This document shows positions 63,945-64,000 of a stretch of 64,000 nucleotides of DNA, piece after piece. This DNA comes from Rhodococcus qingshengii JCM 15477. GTDB lineage: Bacteria > Actinomycetota > Actinomycetes > Mycobacteriales > Mycobacteriaceae. Under the pieces are notes generated by a model. The model was not told the origin of the DNA and ran no database searches. It saw only the letters and a program-made list of their open reading frames with translations. Location: positions 3,801,501 through 3,865,500 of the forward strand of contig NZ_CP096563.1 in assembly GCF_023221595.1 (NCBI RefSeq), in the 5' to 3' direction. Both the position numbers and the translations under genes were made by a program. Position 1 is the first letter of the stretch; the number at the start of each line of letters is the position of its first letter.

Positions 63945-64000
63945 TCAGTAATCGTCCTCCGTGTAGACGATCATCCCCCGCAGATTCTTTCCTTCGAGCA
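63945..64000 (-). CDS. C-terminal end of a gene cut by the window edge
   Basis: The last 17 codons read LEGKNLRGMIVYTEDDY before TGA at 63945. This tail resembles ends of zinc-dependent medium-chain alcohol dehydrogenases, but 17 residues are too few to be sure. Confidence 0.5.
   Translation of the reverse strand, partial: LEGKNLRGMIVYTEDDY

Noticed and set aside
1..64000. CRISPR arrays, insertion sequences, integrase or rRNA
   Set aside because: No regularly spaced repeats, transposase motifs, tyrosine/serine recombinase motifs or rRNA segments were seen on reading.

Overview
The window reads as DNA of a mycolate-containing actinobacterium, most likely Rhodococcus of the R. erythropolis/qingshengii group. 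The right end carries an antigen-85-type mycolyltransferase, tandem DUF3349 proteins, DUF5994 and F420/PPOX-type proteins, with many GTG/TTG starts and GC-rich codon use. The left three quarters is looser, somewhat AT-richer accessory DNA. No IS element, transposase, integrase, rRNA, intact tRNA or CRISPR array was found.

Layout. 1-18 kb is plasmid/ICE-like backbone: a large conjugation-type membrane protein, lipoproteins, a subtilisin-like protease, a primase-polymerase replication initiator (13.8-11.7 kb) with a repeat-rich candidate origin beside it, ribbon-helix-helix and HTH proteins, and several microgenes. 18.4-28.7 kb is a TetR gene divergent from a tightly overlapping nine-gene operon: P450, UbiA prenyltransferase, ACP, ketosynthase, half-size second KS, acyl ligase-thioesterase, MFS exporter, IPP isomerase, polyprenyl synthase. 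Content and order match the aurachin RE (rau) quinoline antibiotic cluster reported from R. erythropolis, so this is a known pathway type, here in apparently mobile DNA. 28.9-47.8 kb is mixed accessory DNA: unknown membrane proteins and lipoproteins, a two-component system whose kinase is two kinase modules fused in tandem, a secreted cutinase-VWA fusion, a frameshifted gene, a tRNA-Gly 3' remnant (likely attachment-site scar) at 43.4 kb, an uncharacterised soluble protein/4-TM protein pair, and a divergent excisionase-like/XRE pair.

From about 47.9 kb, after a double hairpin terminator, the DNA looks chromosomal: YdeI-like protein, WYL regulator with epoxide hydrolase, DUF5994, PPOX protein, Pit phosphate transporter with a small membrane partner, two DUF3349 genes, mycolyltransferase, VOC protein, AraC regulator with a short pyrophosphatase-like protein, a sulfurtransferase-thiM-LLM monooxygenase operon facing a GntR/FCD regulator across a 28-bp palindrome, then an FmdE-like protein, a bicupin, a chloroperoxidase-like hydrolase and the end of a further gene.

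How the genes work together. In the rau operon, isomerase and polyprenyl synthase make the farnesyl donor; ligase, ACP and the two KS proteins extend an anthranilate-type starter into a methylquinolone; the UbiA enzyme prenylates it; the P450 N-hydroxylates it; the MFS protein exports it; TetR probably controls it from a palindrome over the promoter -35. All assignments come from reading the sequence and recalling the families; no database search was run.
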